Of a stretch of 64,000 nucleotides of DNA, positions 17,690-28,200 are shown piece after piece. The stretch is taken from contig CAZLSW010000005.1 in the NCBI GenBank assembly GCA_964562375.1, positions 10,936 to 74,935 on the forward strand, read 5' to 3'. Positions within the stretch are counted from its first letter, which is position 1. The number at the start of each line of letters is the position of its first letter. Both the position numbers and the translations under genes were made by a program. A model generated the notes under the pieces. That model was not told the DNA's origin and did no database searches. It was given only the letters and a program-made list of their open reading frames with translations. This DNA is from JAJPXC01 sp964562375 (GTDB lineage Bacteria > Bacteroidota > Bacteroidia > Bacteroidales > Muribaculaceae).

Positions 17690-18168
17690 TGGAAAAGGAG
17701 AAGATGAGGGCGCTGGTAAAGCAGGTGTGGTATTGGGTGCCGGAGGGGTATATGGATTTCGTGAGGGAGTGGGTGCCTGATTGCGAAAGCAATGGGGATA
17801 AGGTGGAGGATTTCGACTTGGTGAGGAGGGCTCTGAGGGCGTACATCAGCGAGCGGTATCCCTTGGAGGAGGGGGTGGTGAATCCCGTGTATGGGGAGGA
17901 GTTGTTGGGGTTGCCCTACAATTATTGGGAGTTTGTGATGGAGTGGCTGCCCGGGTATTCGGGACGGGATGACGTGCTTTTGTCGGATATCTATACGCGG
18001 TGGCTGGATGGGGAGGATGTGTGCGAGGATGATTTGGAGGCGTTCTTCGATGGGAAGCGAGCAGAAGAGGCGTCGGATGAGTTGGTGGAGCGGGTTGAGC
18101 GGGAGTATTGTGTCGGGGAGTGGCGGCTGGTGCTTGACGCGTTGGGGGCCGTGATGGCGGAATACTAA
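17686..18168 (+). CDS. Small acidic protein of unknown function, last gene of the island
   Basis: A 160-residue protein starting within the helicase stop (ATGATG). It is strongly acidic: about 39 Asp/Glu against 17 Lys/Arg. It has two alike helical segments (GYMDFVREWVPDC and YWEFVMEWLPGYS), suggesting an internal duplication. There is no signal peptide or membrane helix, and I do not recognise the family. Codon use is unlike both the island and the core: third positions favour G rather than C. It could be an immunity or regulatory partner, or a DNA mimic given its charge; both are speculation. A proline-rich antisense frame covers the same bases, but the start coupling favours this strand. 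The stop codon falls in the heptamer array. Confidence 0.65.
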   Translation: MMEKEKMRALVKQVWYWVPEGYMDFVREWVPDCESNGDKVEDFDLVRRALRAYISERYPLEEGVVNPVYGEELLGLPYNYWEFVMEWLPGYSGRDDVLLSDIYTRWLDGEDVCEDDLEAFFDGKRAEEASDELVERVEREYCVGEWRLVLDALGAVMAEY

Positions 18169-18264
18169 CAACTAACAACTAACAACTAACAACTGACAAC
18201 TAACAACTAACAACTAACAACTAACAACTAACAACTGACAACTAACAACTGACAACTAACAACT
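18164..18264. repeat. Heptanucleotide array AACTAAC/AACTGAC, about 14 copies
   Basis: About 14 tandem copies of AACTAAC, with some AACTGAC variants. The array contains both the stop of the acidic-protein gene (TAA 18166-18168, plus) and the stop of rluD (TAG at 18256-18258, minus), so two convergent genes both end inside it. Confidence 0.95.
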
Positions 18265-19305
18265 GGCTCCCACATAGTTGCGCCAGCGGTCGATGAGGGC
18301 CGCGAGGTCGGGGGGGATGGGTGCGGTGAAGAACATCTCTTGGCCGGTGCGGGGGTGGGTGAACCCGAGGGTGCGTGCGTGGAGGGCCTGGCGGGGGCAG
18401 GTGTCGAAGCAGTTTTCGACGAACTGGCGGTAGCTACCCGAGGTGTTGCCGCGCAGGATGCGTGAGCCGCCGTAGCGCTCGTCGCTGAAGAGGGGGTGGC
18501 CGATGTGCGACATGTGGGCGCGGATTTGGTGGGTGCGGCCTGTTTCGAGTACGCATTTCACGAGGGCGACGTGTCCCAGTGGCTCGATCACCTCGTAGTG
18601 GGTTACGGCGTGTTTGCTCTGGTCGCTGTCCGGGGGGAATACGGCCATTTTGACGCGGTCGCGGGGGTCGCGGCCGATGTTCCCCTCGATGCGGCCCACA
18701 GGCGGATTGGGAATGCCCCATACGAGCGCCACATACTCGCGCTTGGTGGTTTTGTCGTAGAATTGCTGGCCGAGGGAAGTTTTGGCGTCGGGAGTTTTGG
18801 CGACTACGAGCAGTCCGGAGGTGTCTTTGTCGATTCGGTGGACGAGCCCCAAGCGCGGGTCGTTGACGTCGTAGTCGGGGTTGTCGCGCAGGTGCCACGC
18901 CAAGGCGTTGATCAGGGTGCCGTCGTAGTTGCCGTGCCCGGGGTGGACTACCATGCCGGCGGGCTTGTTGACCACGAGCAGGTCCTGGTCCTCGTACACG
19001 ATGTCAAGGGGGATGTCCTGCGGGATAATTTGCCACTCGTATCGCGGGCGGTCCATGACGACCTGCACCACGTCCAAGGGCTTCACGCGGTAGTTGCTTT
19101 TTACCGCCTTGCCGTTGACGAGGATGCAACCGGCCTCGGCGGCTTGCTGGATGCGGTTGCGGGAGGATTTTTCGAGGCGCAGCTTGAGGAACTTGTCGAC
19201 GCGCAGCAACGCCTGTCCGCGGTCGGCGACAAAGCGGAAGTGCTCGTAGAGCCCCGACCCGTCGTCCTGCTCCAGCTCCTCGTCAATTATCTCCTCCTGG
19301 GTCAT
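18256..19305 (-). CDS. rluD: 23S rRNA pseudouridine synthase, RluD family
   Basis: A 349-residue enzyme with an N-terminal S4 RNA-binding domain (about residues 33-80, RVDKFLKLRLEKSSRNRIQQ) and an RluA-type catalytic domain. The active-site motif is HRIDKDTSGLL, with catalytic Asp161. RluD makes pseudouridines in helix 69 of 23S rRNA in the cytosol; the exact site is inferred from family. In Bacteroidota it commonly follows a PASTA-protein gene, as here, but a nucleotidyltransferase gene now separates them and overlaps its start by four bases (ATGA). Its last codons and stop lie in the AACTAAC array, which may have replaced the original 3' end. Confidence 0.92.
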   Translation of the reverse strand: MTQEEIIDEELEQDDGSGLYEHFRFVADRGQALLRVDKFLKLRLEKSSRNRIQQAAEAGCILVNGKAVKSNYRVKPLDVVQVVMDRPRYEWQIIPQDIPLDIVYEDQDLLVVNKPAGMVVHPGHGNYDGTLINALAWHLRDNPDYDVNDPRLGLVHRIDKDTSGLLVVAKTPDAKTSLGQQFYDKTTKREYVALVWGIPNPPVGRIEGNIGRDPRDRVKMAVFPPDSDQSKHAVTHYEVIEPLGHVALVKCVLETGRTHQIRAHMSHIGHPLFSDERYGGSRILRGNTSGSYRQFVENCFDTCPRQALHARTLGFTHPRTGQEMFFTAPIPPDLAALIDRWRNYVGASC

Positions 19306-19610
19306 AATCGGATTCCTTCGTTGTTGACGTTGTGTTTGAAAAGGGAGATGGTTTCATCCCATTTCTGTCGCGTGCGGATTTGGGTGTTGATTTCTTCTCC
19401 GTAATCGAGACCCTTATCCCAAAGGTCGCAATCAAGCCGACGATCAGATGGGGTCAATTTTGGCCTATCGACAATAACCAACACATCCCAATCGGAGCCA
19501 GGACGAGCGTCGCCCCGAGCACGCGAGCCAAAGAGGATAACCTCAGCTCCGGGGGAATGGGCTTCCACCTCATCTTTGATTAGCTTCAATATCAGTTGGT
19601 TGTGATCCAT
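19302..19610 (-). CDS. Minimal nucleotidyltransferase (MNT-like), no HEPN partner
   Basis: A 102-residue protein with the polymerase-beta-type motif VILFGSRARGDARPGSDWDVLVIVD (in parts: FGSRARGDARPGSDWDVLV), that is GS-x-RG-x8-D-x-D, around residues 26-44. Such MNT proteins usually act as AMP-transferring antitoxins paired with HEPN toxins; no HEPN gene is adjacent here. It sits between the PASTA gene (13-base gap) and rluD (4-base overlap), a position normally without a gene, so it looks inserted yet kept in translational coupling. It is somewhat less C-biased than rluD. Family clear; role unknown. Confidence 0.85.
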   Translation of the reverse strand: MDHNQLILKLIKDEVEAHSPGAEVILFGSRARGDARPGSDWDVLVIVDRPKLTPSDRRLDCDLWDKGLDYGEEINTQIRTRQKWDETISLFKHNVNNEGIRL

Positions 19611-19623
19611 ATCGGCAGTGGTG

Positions 19624-20241
19624 TTAGTCGAGGTTGAGCTCGTCGAGGGTGGGAGCGTCGAGGACGGTGTCCTCGGCCAGGGAGAGGGAGTCGAGCTCGC
19701 TCATGGTCAAGCCTTTACCCACCTCGAGGGTGATCTGGGCGTTGACGGGGATGCGGGCGCCAGCCGACAGGGGCAGCCCGTTGAACTTGGCGTTCAACAA
19801 CAATCCCTCGTACTCGGATTCTACCTCGACGATGCGCAAGTTCTTGATACCCAAGCCCTCGAAGATGGATTGGGCCTCGCGCAGGGAGACGTTGGAGATG
19901 TCGGGGATGGTGACGGTCTTGGGCGAGAAGGCCACGATGGTGAGGTACACCGTTCGGCCAGGCTTCACCTTGGCGCCGAGGTGCGGCGATTGCTCGATGA
20001 CGGTGCCGGGGCGCCCGGTGTCGTAGACCGAGTCGGAGATCTCGACGTTCAAGTCGGCCAGACGCAACACGCCCTCGGCGTCGGTGTAGGATAGGCCGCG
20101 CACGTTGGGCACCTGGCGCTCGTCGCCATGGTCGGTCCAGATGTCAAGAAACACCAGTCCCAGCCAGCAGAGGAGTACCCCTGCGGCCAGGATGGCGATG
20201 ACGTTGACTAATATAGGATGCTTCTTGAAGAATTCTTTCAC
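19624..20241 (-). CDS. Membrane-anchored PASTA-domain protein
   Basis: A 205-residue protein. A short cytoplasmic start (MKEFFKKHPI) is followed by one membrane helix (about residues 11-33) and two PASTA domains (about 43-105, starting VPNVRGLSYTDAEGVL, and 110-175, starting VTIPDISNVSLREAQSI). PASTA domains bind peptidoglycan fragments or beta-lactams; this stand-alone form, without kinase or transpeptidase, is standard next to rluD in Bacteroidota. It probably sits in the inner membrane with the domains in the periplasm. It is the first gene of a minus-strand unit with the nucleotidyltransferase and rluD. Confidence 0.88.
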   Translation of the reverse strand: MKEFFKKHPILVNVIAILAAGVLLCWLGLVFLDIWTDHGDERQVPNVRGLSYTDAEGVLRLADLNVEISDSVYDTGRPGTVIEQSPHLGAKVKPGRTVYLTIVAFSPKTVTIPDISNVSLREAQSIFEGLGIKNLRIVEVESEYEGLLLNAKFNGLPLSAGARIPVNAQITLEVGKGLTMSELDSLSLAEDTVLDAPTLDELNLD

Positions 20242-20254
20242 GGGATGAATTTAT

Positions 20255-20286
20255 CGAATGAACGAATACACGAATGAACGAATACA
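20255..20286. repeat. 16-bp tandem repeat
   Basis: Two copies of CGAATGAACGAATACA lie between the PASTA gene and secA. A related stretch (TACACGAATAAACGATTACA) occurs near 35660, between murD and ftsW, so the motif is dispersed. Confidence 0.8.
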
Positions 20287-20355
20287 CGACGAATCGAGGG
20301 GAACGACTGGAGTCGAGGGGTGGCGGGCCGGGGACGACCCGCCTTCTTCCTGCTG

Positions 20356-23709
<3,354 letters not shown>

Positions 23710-23718
23710 TATTTTAGT

Positions 23719-23748
23719 GGTTAATGGTTAATGGATAATGGTTAATGG
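23719..23748. repeat. Heptanucleotide array GGTTAAT x4
   Basis: Four copies of GGTTAAT (one GGATAAT) fill the gap between secA and the phosphatase-fold gene. The TAA stop of the latter (23742-23744, minus strand) lies inside the array. Confidence 0.92.
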
Positions 23749-25328
23749 AGGCGGAGAGAGGGGAGCTCGGCTCCGTTGGGGGAGCGGATGCGCAGGATAC
23801 CGGCCACCGTTGGGGCGATCACGCGGGCGTCGGTGGGGGTGGAGATGCGTTGCGGGGCGACTGCCGGGGCGAGGATGAACGCCGGGGCGGTGGTGGCCAC
23901 AGTGCGAGTTACAAGATTCTGTGATTCAGGGGTTTTACCCTCCTCATCCACGACAGCCCAGCCCGGGGCGAGGGTGATAAAGATGTCGCCTGAATGGCTA
24001 AGGGCGACGTTGCGGCGCAGGGCCAGGGAGCGCTCGCCCCCGCGGCCGGCAATCACGTCGTCGACGGTGATTGCCGAGGTGACACCGCTCATACGTGTCA
24101 AGAACGCGGCGGCCTCGAGGCGCATCTCCTCAATCGACTTGCCGCGCTGTGAGGCAAGCTCGCGGTTGAGGTATACTTGGTTGTCGTCGAGACCAATCAC
24201 CCAGTCGCCATTTCCATATCGAGCCATCAAGAAGCTGTTTAACAGCGACATAGCCTTGCGGCGGGAAAACTCGCCGTAGGGAATCTGCCAGCGCTCGGGG
24301 TCGCGACGCGTGCGCGAGGGAGGCGGCGTGCCGGTGATGAACAACACGGTGCTTCCCATACCCGGGCCACGGTCGATTGCCTCCATAAGGTTGGCCAGGT
24401 CGGAATCGAGGCGCAGGTAGGCATCCATTGTCGACACGCGGGTGTCGCCGTCGGTGGTGTAGGGATAGGGGGAGAGGTTGTAGGTGATATTGAGCATATC
24501 CGGCTCCTCGCGCTCTCCCAGCTTGAGTGAGCGGATATATTCGGTGGCTATTGTAGTGACCTCGCGGTTGGCCAGGGCGCTGACAGCGAATTGCTTGAAT
24601 CGCTGTGGGTTGCGACGGTCGAAGGTGATGCGGAACGGGTAGATTTTTCGATGCTCGGGCAGGGCTGGGTAGTCGCTCATGGCGATCGACGGGGTCCACG
24701 CCATTGTGTCGATGCGGGAGGAGACGGGGCCGTAACGATTGCGCGTCTGGAGGGCCGTTGGAGGTTCCTTATAGTAGGATGAGGATGCCCAATTGCCGTT
24801 TACGGTGTTGAGCCAGTGGGCGCTGTTGCCGGCGTGCCCGGCCATGGCGATTGCTTGCTCGGGGGAGAGGGCGAGGGTGTGGACAGCCCCTACCCCACCG
24901 GTGGCGATGCGCAATTCGTCACCAATTGTAGATACGGCTAACGCTTTGGGAGACAGGGCCTCGGATGTCAAAGAGCCAGTCTCCTTGTCATCAAGGAAGA
25001 TGGAGCCCATGTGACGCTTTGAGCGGTCGAAAGCCGTAGCGGCGTCGACACCGCTCACAGCGGGCGAGGCTCCGGTGTAAACCATAGCTGTTGCGGCCGC
25101 GGGGTCGAGGGGGGAGCCGTAATCGAGGTCCTCAATGGTGACGCCCTCACGCATGAGCCGGTTGAAGCCGCAGTCGCCGAGCTGGTCGTGCAACAGGGCC
25201 AATTGGTCGAGCGAAAGACCCTCCACCATGACGCCAACGACGAGCTTGACGCGCTCGGGGGTCGCGGCGGCTACCGAGAAGGTAGTAACAGCCGAGACCA
25301 GCGCGAACGCCAGCCGATGAGTCAACAT
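23742..25328 (-). CDS. Alkaline-phosphatase superfamily protein, probably without catalytic residues
   Basis: A 528-residue exported protein with a signal peptide (MLTHRLAFALVSAVTTFSVAA). The fold pattern is that of PafA-like phosphodiesterases: VVGVMVEGLSLDQL near residue 31, AAATAMVYTGASP (77-89) with Thr80 at the nucleophile position, and a closing R-SPNGAELPSL. The expected metal ligands are missing: the first Asp is Glu (VEGL), the GH before the nucleophile strand is AA, P-x2-HG reads PAVSG, and no ADHG is seen where FITGTPPP stands. It may be a binding or scaffold pseudoenzyme. A longer frame opens at 25457 inside the DUF4105 gene, but the signal peptide fixes the start at 25328, overlapping that gene by seven bases. 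Confidence 0.75.
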   Translation of the reverse strand: MLTHRLAFALVSAVTTFSVAAATPERVKLVVGVMVEGLSLDQLALLHDQLGDCGFNRLMREGVTIEDLDYGSPLDPAAATAMVYTGASPAVSGVDAATAFDRSKRHMGSIFLDDKETGSLTSEALSPKALAVSTIGDELRIATGGVGAVHTLALSPEQAIAMAGHAGNSAHWLNTVNGNWASSSYYKEPPTALQTRNRYGPVSSRIDTMAWTPSIAMSDYPALPEHRKIYPFRITFDRRNPQRFKQFAVSALANREVTTIATEYIRSLKLGEREEPDMLNITYNLSPYPYTTDGDTRVSTMDAYLRLDSDLANLMEAIDRGPGMGSTVLFITGTPPPSRTRRDPERWQIPYGEFSRRKAMSLLNSFLMARYGNGDWVIGLDDNQVYLNRELASQRGKSIEEMRLEAAAFLTRMSGVTSAITVDDVIAGRGGERSLALRRNVALSHSGDIFITLAPGWAVVDEEGKTPESQNLVTRTVATTAPAFILAPAVAPQRISTPTDARVIAPTVAGILRIRSPNGAELPSLRLH

Positions 25329-26533
25329 TTTGGTATAGGCCTTTTGCGAGGGCATCGAGTAATGTAAATATATGAACAACTGCGTGTTACGTCGGCCAAG
25401 ATGAACGGGATAAACGCTACGTTGAATCCTTGCCCAAGCGCTGGCCAGGCGACACACATTATAAATATGAGCGCGAAGTTAAGAAAATGATAGCACAAAA
25501 CCGCATTCTTGCAGCTTTTTAACCAAATCAGCACCGCGGGAATGAGCGCCAAGGGGTTGAGCCAGAACAGGAGATAGTTGGGCGATGTGGCCTCGTGAAC
25601 TGAGATAAAAACCAGGAAAGTGATCAAGCAGCCGGCGAGGCCGATGACAAGGAACAGGGCTGAGTCGAGCCAGCGCGTCACCTTGCGTCGGCGGATATCC
25701 CTGATGGTGAAGGCGATAACCAGCGCAAGCAGGTAGCAACCAGCGGCTACGGGAGTGAGGAACCAGGGGGTGGGATGGGTAGCTGACTGCTCGGTGGGGG
25801 TAATTAGCTGGGTTATAGGCTCTACTACAACCGATTGGCCGTTTTCGTATTTGGCATTTTCAAGGAGAGCAGGGACAAGGACTGGGGCGAAGGAGAGTTC
25901 CTGGATGGTTATAGGGTAGTCGATGCCTGAGCCGAGGGCGAGATCGATGCCGAATTGGTACCAGGGGTAGTGGTGATGATAGTGACGCATCACGGAGCGG
26001 AAGGAGGGAGCATCGCCTAGGATCCCCGCGATGGAATCGCGGGGCACCGTGGGGCCAAGCTCGGGGGACCAGTAAATGGAGGAGCCGACGGCTTGCTCGA
26101 TGAGCTTGATGGGGCGCGTGGAGCAGTTGTCCTTGACGTAGTTGTAGCGATAGGTGGCGTTCTCGGGGCGCAAGTTATTGCTTACCAGCGAGATAAGCTG
26201 ATTCGTTTGCTCGGGGGAGAGATTGAGGGGGATTTCGGTAACGCCGCGACCTTGAGACCGGTACTCCATTAGGAAATACTCGGTGGGATATGCGGCACAC
26301 ATGTAGTCGGTTTCGCCCTTTACGAAACGGTAGACGAAATTGGGAGCGTTGAAGTCGAACACGCCCCAATTGACGGTCATGTCCCTCATATCCTGCTTTA
26401 TACGCAGCCCTACATGTCCCTCAAGCTCGTAGATCTCGACGCCCGGGGAGGCGATGAGGAGGGATATGCGTGCCGGCTCCTGGGCGGCGGCCAGGAGGGG
26501 TAGCAGGAGGAGGAATTTAATGAAACGCCACAT
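25322..26533 (-). CDS. DUF4105 membrane protein (Lnb-type protease domain)
   Basis: A 403-residue protein with a signal peptide (MWRFIKFLLLLPLLAAAQ). Its DUF4105 domain spans about residues 20-190. It includes the GHVGLRI histidine motif and YRYNYVKDNCSTRPIKLIE, in which an NCSTR cysteine is likely the nucleophile of this papain/NlpC-like fold. About five membrane helices follow from residue 250. Related Lnb-type proteins process lipoproteins or act on cell-envelope substrates; the substrate here is unknown. It overlaps the phosphatase-fold gene by seven bases, so the two are likely co-expressed. A hairpin-repeat cluster separates it from ftsZ. Confidence 0.82.
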   Translation of the reverse strand: MWRFIKFLLLLPLLAAAQEPARISLLIASPGVEIYELEGHVGLRIKQDMRDMTVNWGVFDFNAPNFVYRFVKGETDYMCAAYPTEYFLMEYRSQGRGVTEIPLNLSPEQTNQLISLVSNNLRPENATYRYNYVKDNCSTRPIKLIEQAVGSSIYWSPELGPTVPRDSIAGILGDAPSFRSVMRHYHHHYPWYQFGIDLALGSGIDYPITIQELSFAPVLVPALLENAKYENGQSVVVEPITQLITPTEQSATHPTPWFLTPVAAGCYLLALVIAFTIRDIRRRKVTRWLDSALFLVIGLAGCLITFLVFISVHEATSPNYLLFWLNPLALIPAVLIWLKSCKNAVLCYHFLNFALIFIMCVAWPALGQGFNVAFIPFILADVTRSCSYIYITRCPRKRPIPKC

Positions 26534-26549
26534 AAATAAAATTGTTACT

Positions 26550-26738
26550 GTCCCGCCGAGACGGCGGGACTTCCTACTTAGCAGGGGTCCTACTTAGATT
26601 TTCTGTCCCGCCGAGACGGCGGGACCTCCTATTTAGCAGGGGGTCCTAATTAGCTTTACTGTCCCGCCGAGACGGCGGGACTTCCTAATTAGTAGGGGGG
26701 TCCTAATTAGCTTTACTGTCCCGCCGAGACGGCGGGAC
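26550..26738. repeat. GC hairpin repeat cluster C (four units)
   Basis: Four identical 9-bp stems with loop AGA: arms at 26550-26558/26562-26570, 26605-26613/26617-26625, 26661-26669/26673-26681 and 26718-26726/26730-26738. Each is followed by (C/T)TCCTA(C/A)TTAG-like sequence and by an extra half-unit GGGTCCTAATTAG. The period is 55-57 bp. The cluster lies just after ftsZ and may end the dcw transcript. Confidence 0.9.
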
Positions 26739-26782
26739 TTCCTACTTAGAAGGGGGACTTCCTACTAATAAGGTCGGCCCCC

Positions 26783-28156
26783 TTAGTCGATGGAGAAGTC
26801 GATGGAGCGGTTGGGGTCGACGGGGGTGTCAGGGTTGACGGCCGGGGCGGGGGAGGTGGCGGGGGAGGCTGCCTTCTCGGTCTCGGCTTTCTCGGCCTCG
26901 ACGGTAACGGGAGCCTGGGAACTTGCGCGGGCCATATCCACATATTTGCGGTCGCGATTAAAGGCCGGGTTGCGTTCGATGATGTCGATCACGTTGTCAT
27001 CGTCCAATTGATCCTGTCCCATGATTATATATCGCTTTTGCTTGTTGGTTTGGCGAATCTCCTCAACCTTAGTGGGGTCATATTCCTGCCTAACTCGGTC
27101 GGTGTCGGCTTGCACCTTTTTGGGCTCGATGCGCAAGCCGCCGCGGTTGGCGTTGTTGACCTCTTCGCGCACGGTGACGCCGAAACCGGCGGCCAAGATG
27201 GTGATCTTCACACGATTCTCGAGGGAGTCGTCGAATGCGACACCCCAGATAACGTCCACGCCGTTGTCCAATTGACTCATAAATGAGGTAAGTTCCTTCA
27301 CCTCGTCCATGGAGAACTTCTCGGTAGCCTCGCGGGAGAAGTAGAGGTTGAACAGGAGTTTTTTGGAGGACAGGATGTCGCGGTTCTTCAGCAACGGGGA
27401 GTTGAGAGCGTCCTCGATGGCCTTGGTGACGCGGTGTTCGCCTGAGCCGAAGCCGCTGGAGATGATGGCGGTGCCACCGTTGCGCAGGGTAGTGTCGACA
27501 TCGTTGAAGTCGACGTTGATATGACCGTTGCAAGTAATTAGCTCCGAGATTGAGCGAGCAGCGGTCGACAGGGTGTCGTCGGCCTTTGCGAACCCGTTGA
27601 GGAAGTCGAGGTCGGGGTAGATCTCGGTAAGGCGTTCGTTGTTGATAACCAACAGGGCATCAACGTTTTTACCAAGCTCGTCGGCTCCGTTTAGGGCCTT
27701 GAGGATTTTTTTCTCGCCCTCGAAGAGGAATGGGATGGTGACGATGCCGATTGTGAGCATTCCGCGCTCCTTGGCCACACGGGCGACGACGGGAGCCGCG
27801 CCGGTACCGGTACCACCACCCATGCCGGCGGTGATGAACACCATCTTGGTTTCGTCCTCGAAGAGCTCGGTGATCTTGTCCAACGATTCTTCGGCGGCTT
27901 TACGGGCCACCTCAGGGTCGTTGCCGGCGCCAAGGCCGGTCTTGCCCAGTAACACCTTTTTGGGGACGGGCGAGTGGACGAGCGCCTGGCGGTCGGTGTT
28001 GCAGACGACAAACGACACGCCCTCGATGCCTTGATTGTACATGTGGTTGACGGCGTTGTTGCCACCACCACCCACGCCAATAACCTTAATGTCGGTGGGC
28101 ACCACCTGCGGATCCAGGAAATCGGTGTCGGCTATATAATCAAATTCTTCGCTCAT
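26783..28156 (-). CDS. ftsZ: Cell division GTPase FtsZ
   Basis: A 457-residue tubulin homologue. GVGGGGNNAVNHM lies near residue 27, the tubulin signature GGGTGTGAAP at 113-122, and the T7 synergy loop NVDFNDVDTTLRNGG near 211. A Pro/Ala/Glu-rich tail of about 60 residues links to a short C-terminal peptide (DPNRSIDFSID). FtsZ forms the cytokinetic ring under the membrane and is anchored by FtsA, encoded directly upstream. It is the last gene of the dcw cluster, followed by the hairpin cluster. Confidence 0.98.
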   Translation of the reverse strand: MSEEFDYIADTDFLDPQVVPTDIKVIGVGGGGNNAVNHMYNQGIEGVSFVVCNTDRQALVHSPVPKKVLLGKTGLGAGNDPEVARKAAEESLDKITELFEDETKMVFITAGMGGGTGTGAAPVVARVAKERGMLTIGIVTIPFLFEGEKKILKALNGADELGKNVDALLVINNERLTEIYPDLDFLNGFAKADDTLSTAARSISELITCNGHINVDFNDVDTTLRNGGTAIISSGFGSGEHRVTKAIEDALNSPLLKNRDILSSKKLLFNLYFSREATEKFSMDEVKELTSFMSQLDNGVDVIWGVAFDDSLENRVKITILAAGFGVTVREEVNNANRGGLRIEPKKVQADTDRVRQEYDPTKVEEIRQTNKQKRYIIMGQDQLDDDNVIDIIERNPAFNRDRKYVDMARASSQAPVTVEAEKAETEKAASPATSPAPAVNPDTPVDPNRSIDFSID

Positions 28157-28200
28157 TGCTTCTTAGTTTTTACGTTAGTAAGTACCTGAGTGTTCCCTAA

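Noticed and set aside
11530..18168. Prophage or integrative element
   Set aside because: No integrase, structural phage gene, tRNA target or flanking direct repeats are seen; it is a gene cassette rather than a whole element.
17455..18171. Long minus-strand frame opposite the acidic-protein gene
   Set aside because: Its product is proline/histidine-rich and low in complexity, and the plus-strand gene is coupled to the helicase stop; it is a shadow.
25329..25457. Upstream start for the phosphatase-fold protein
   Set aside because: It would overlap the DUF4105 gene by 136 bases and bury the signal peptide; the start at 25328 is better.
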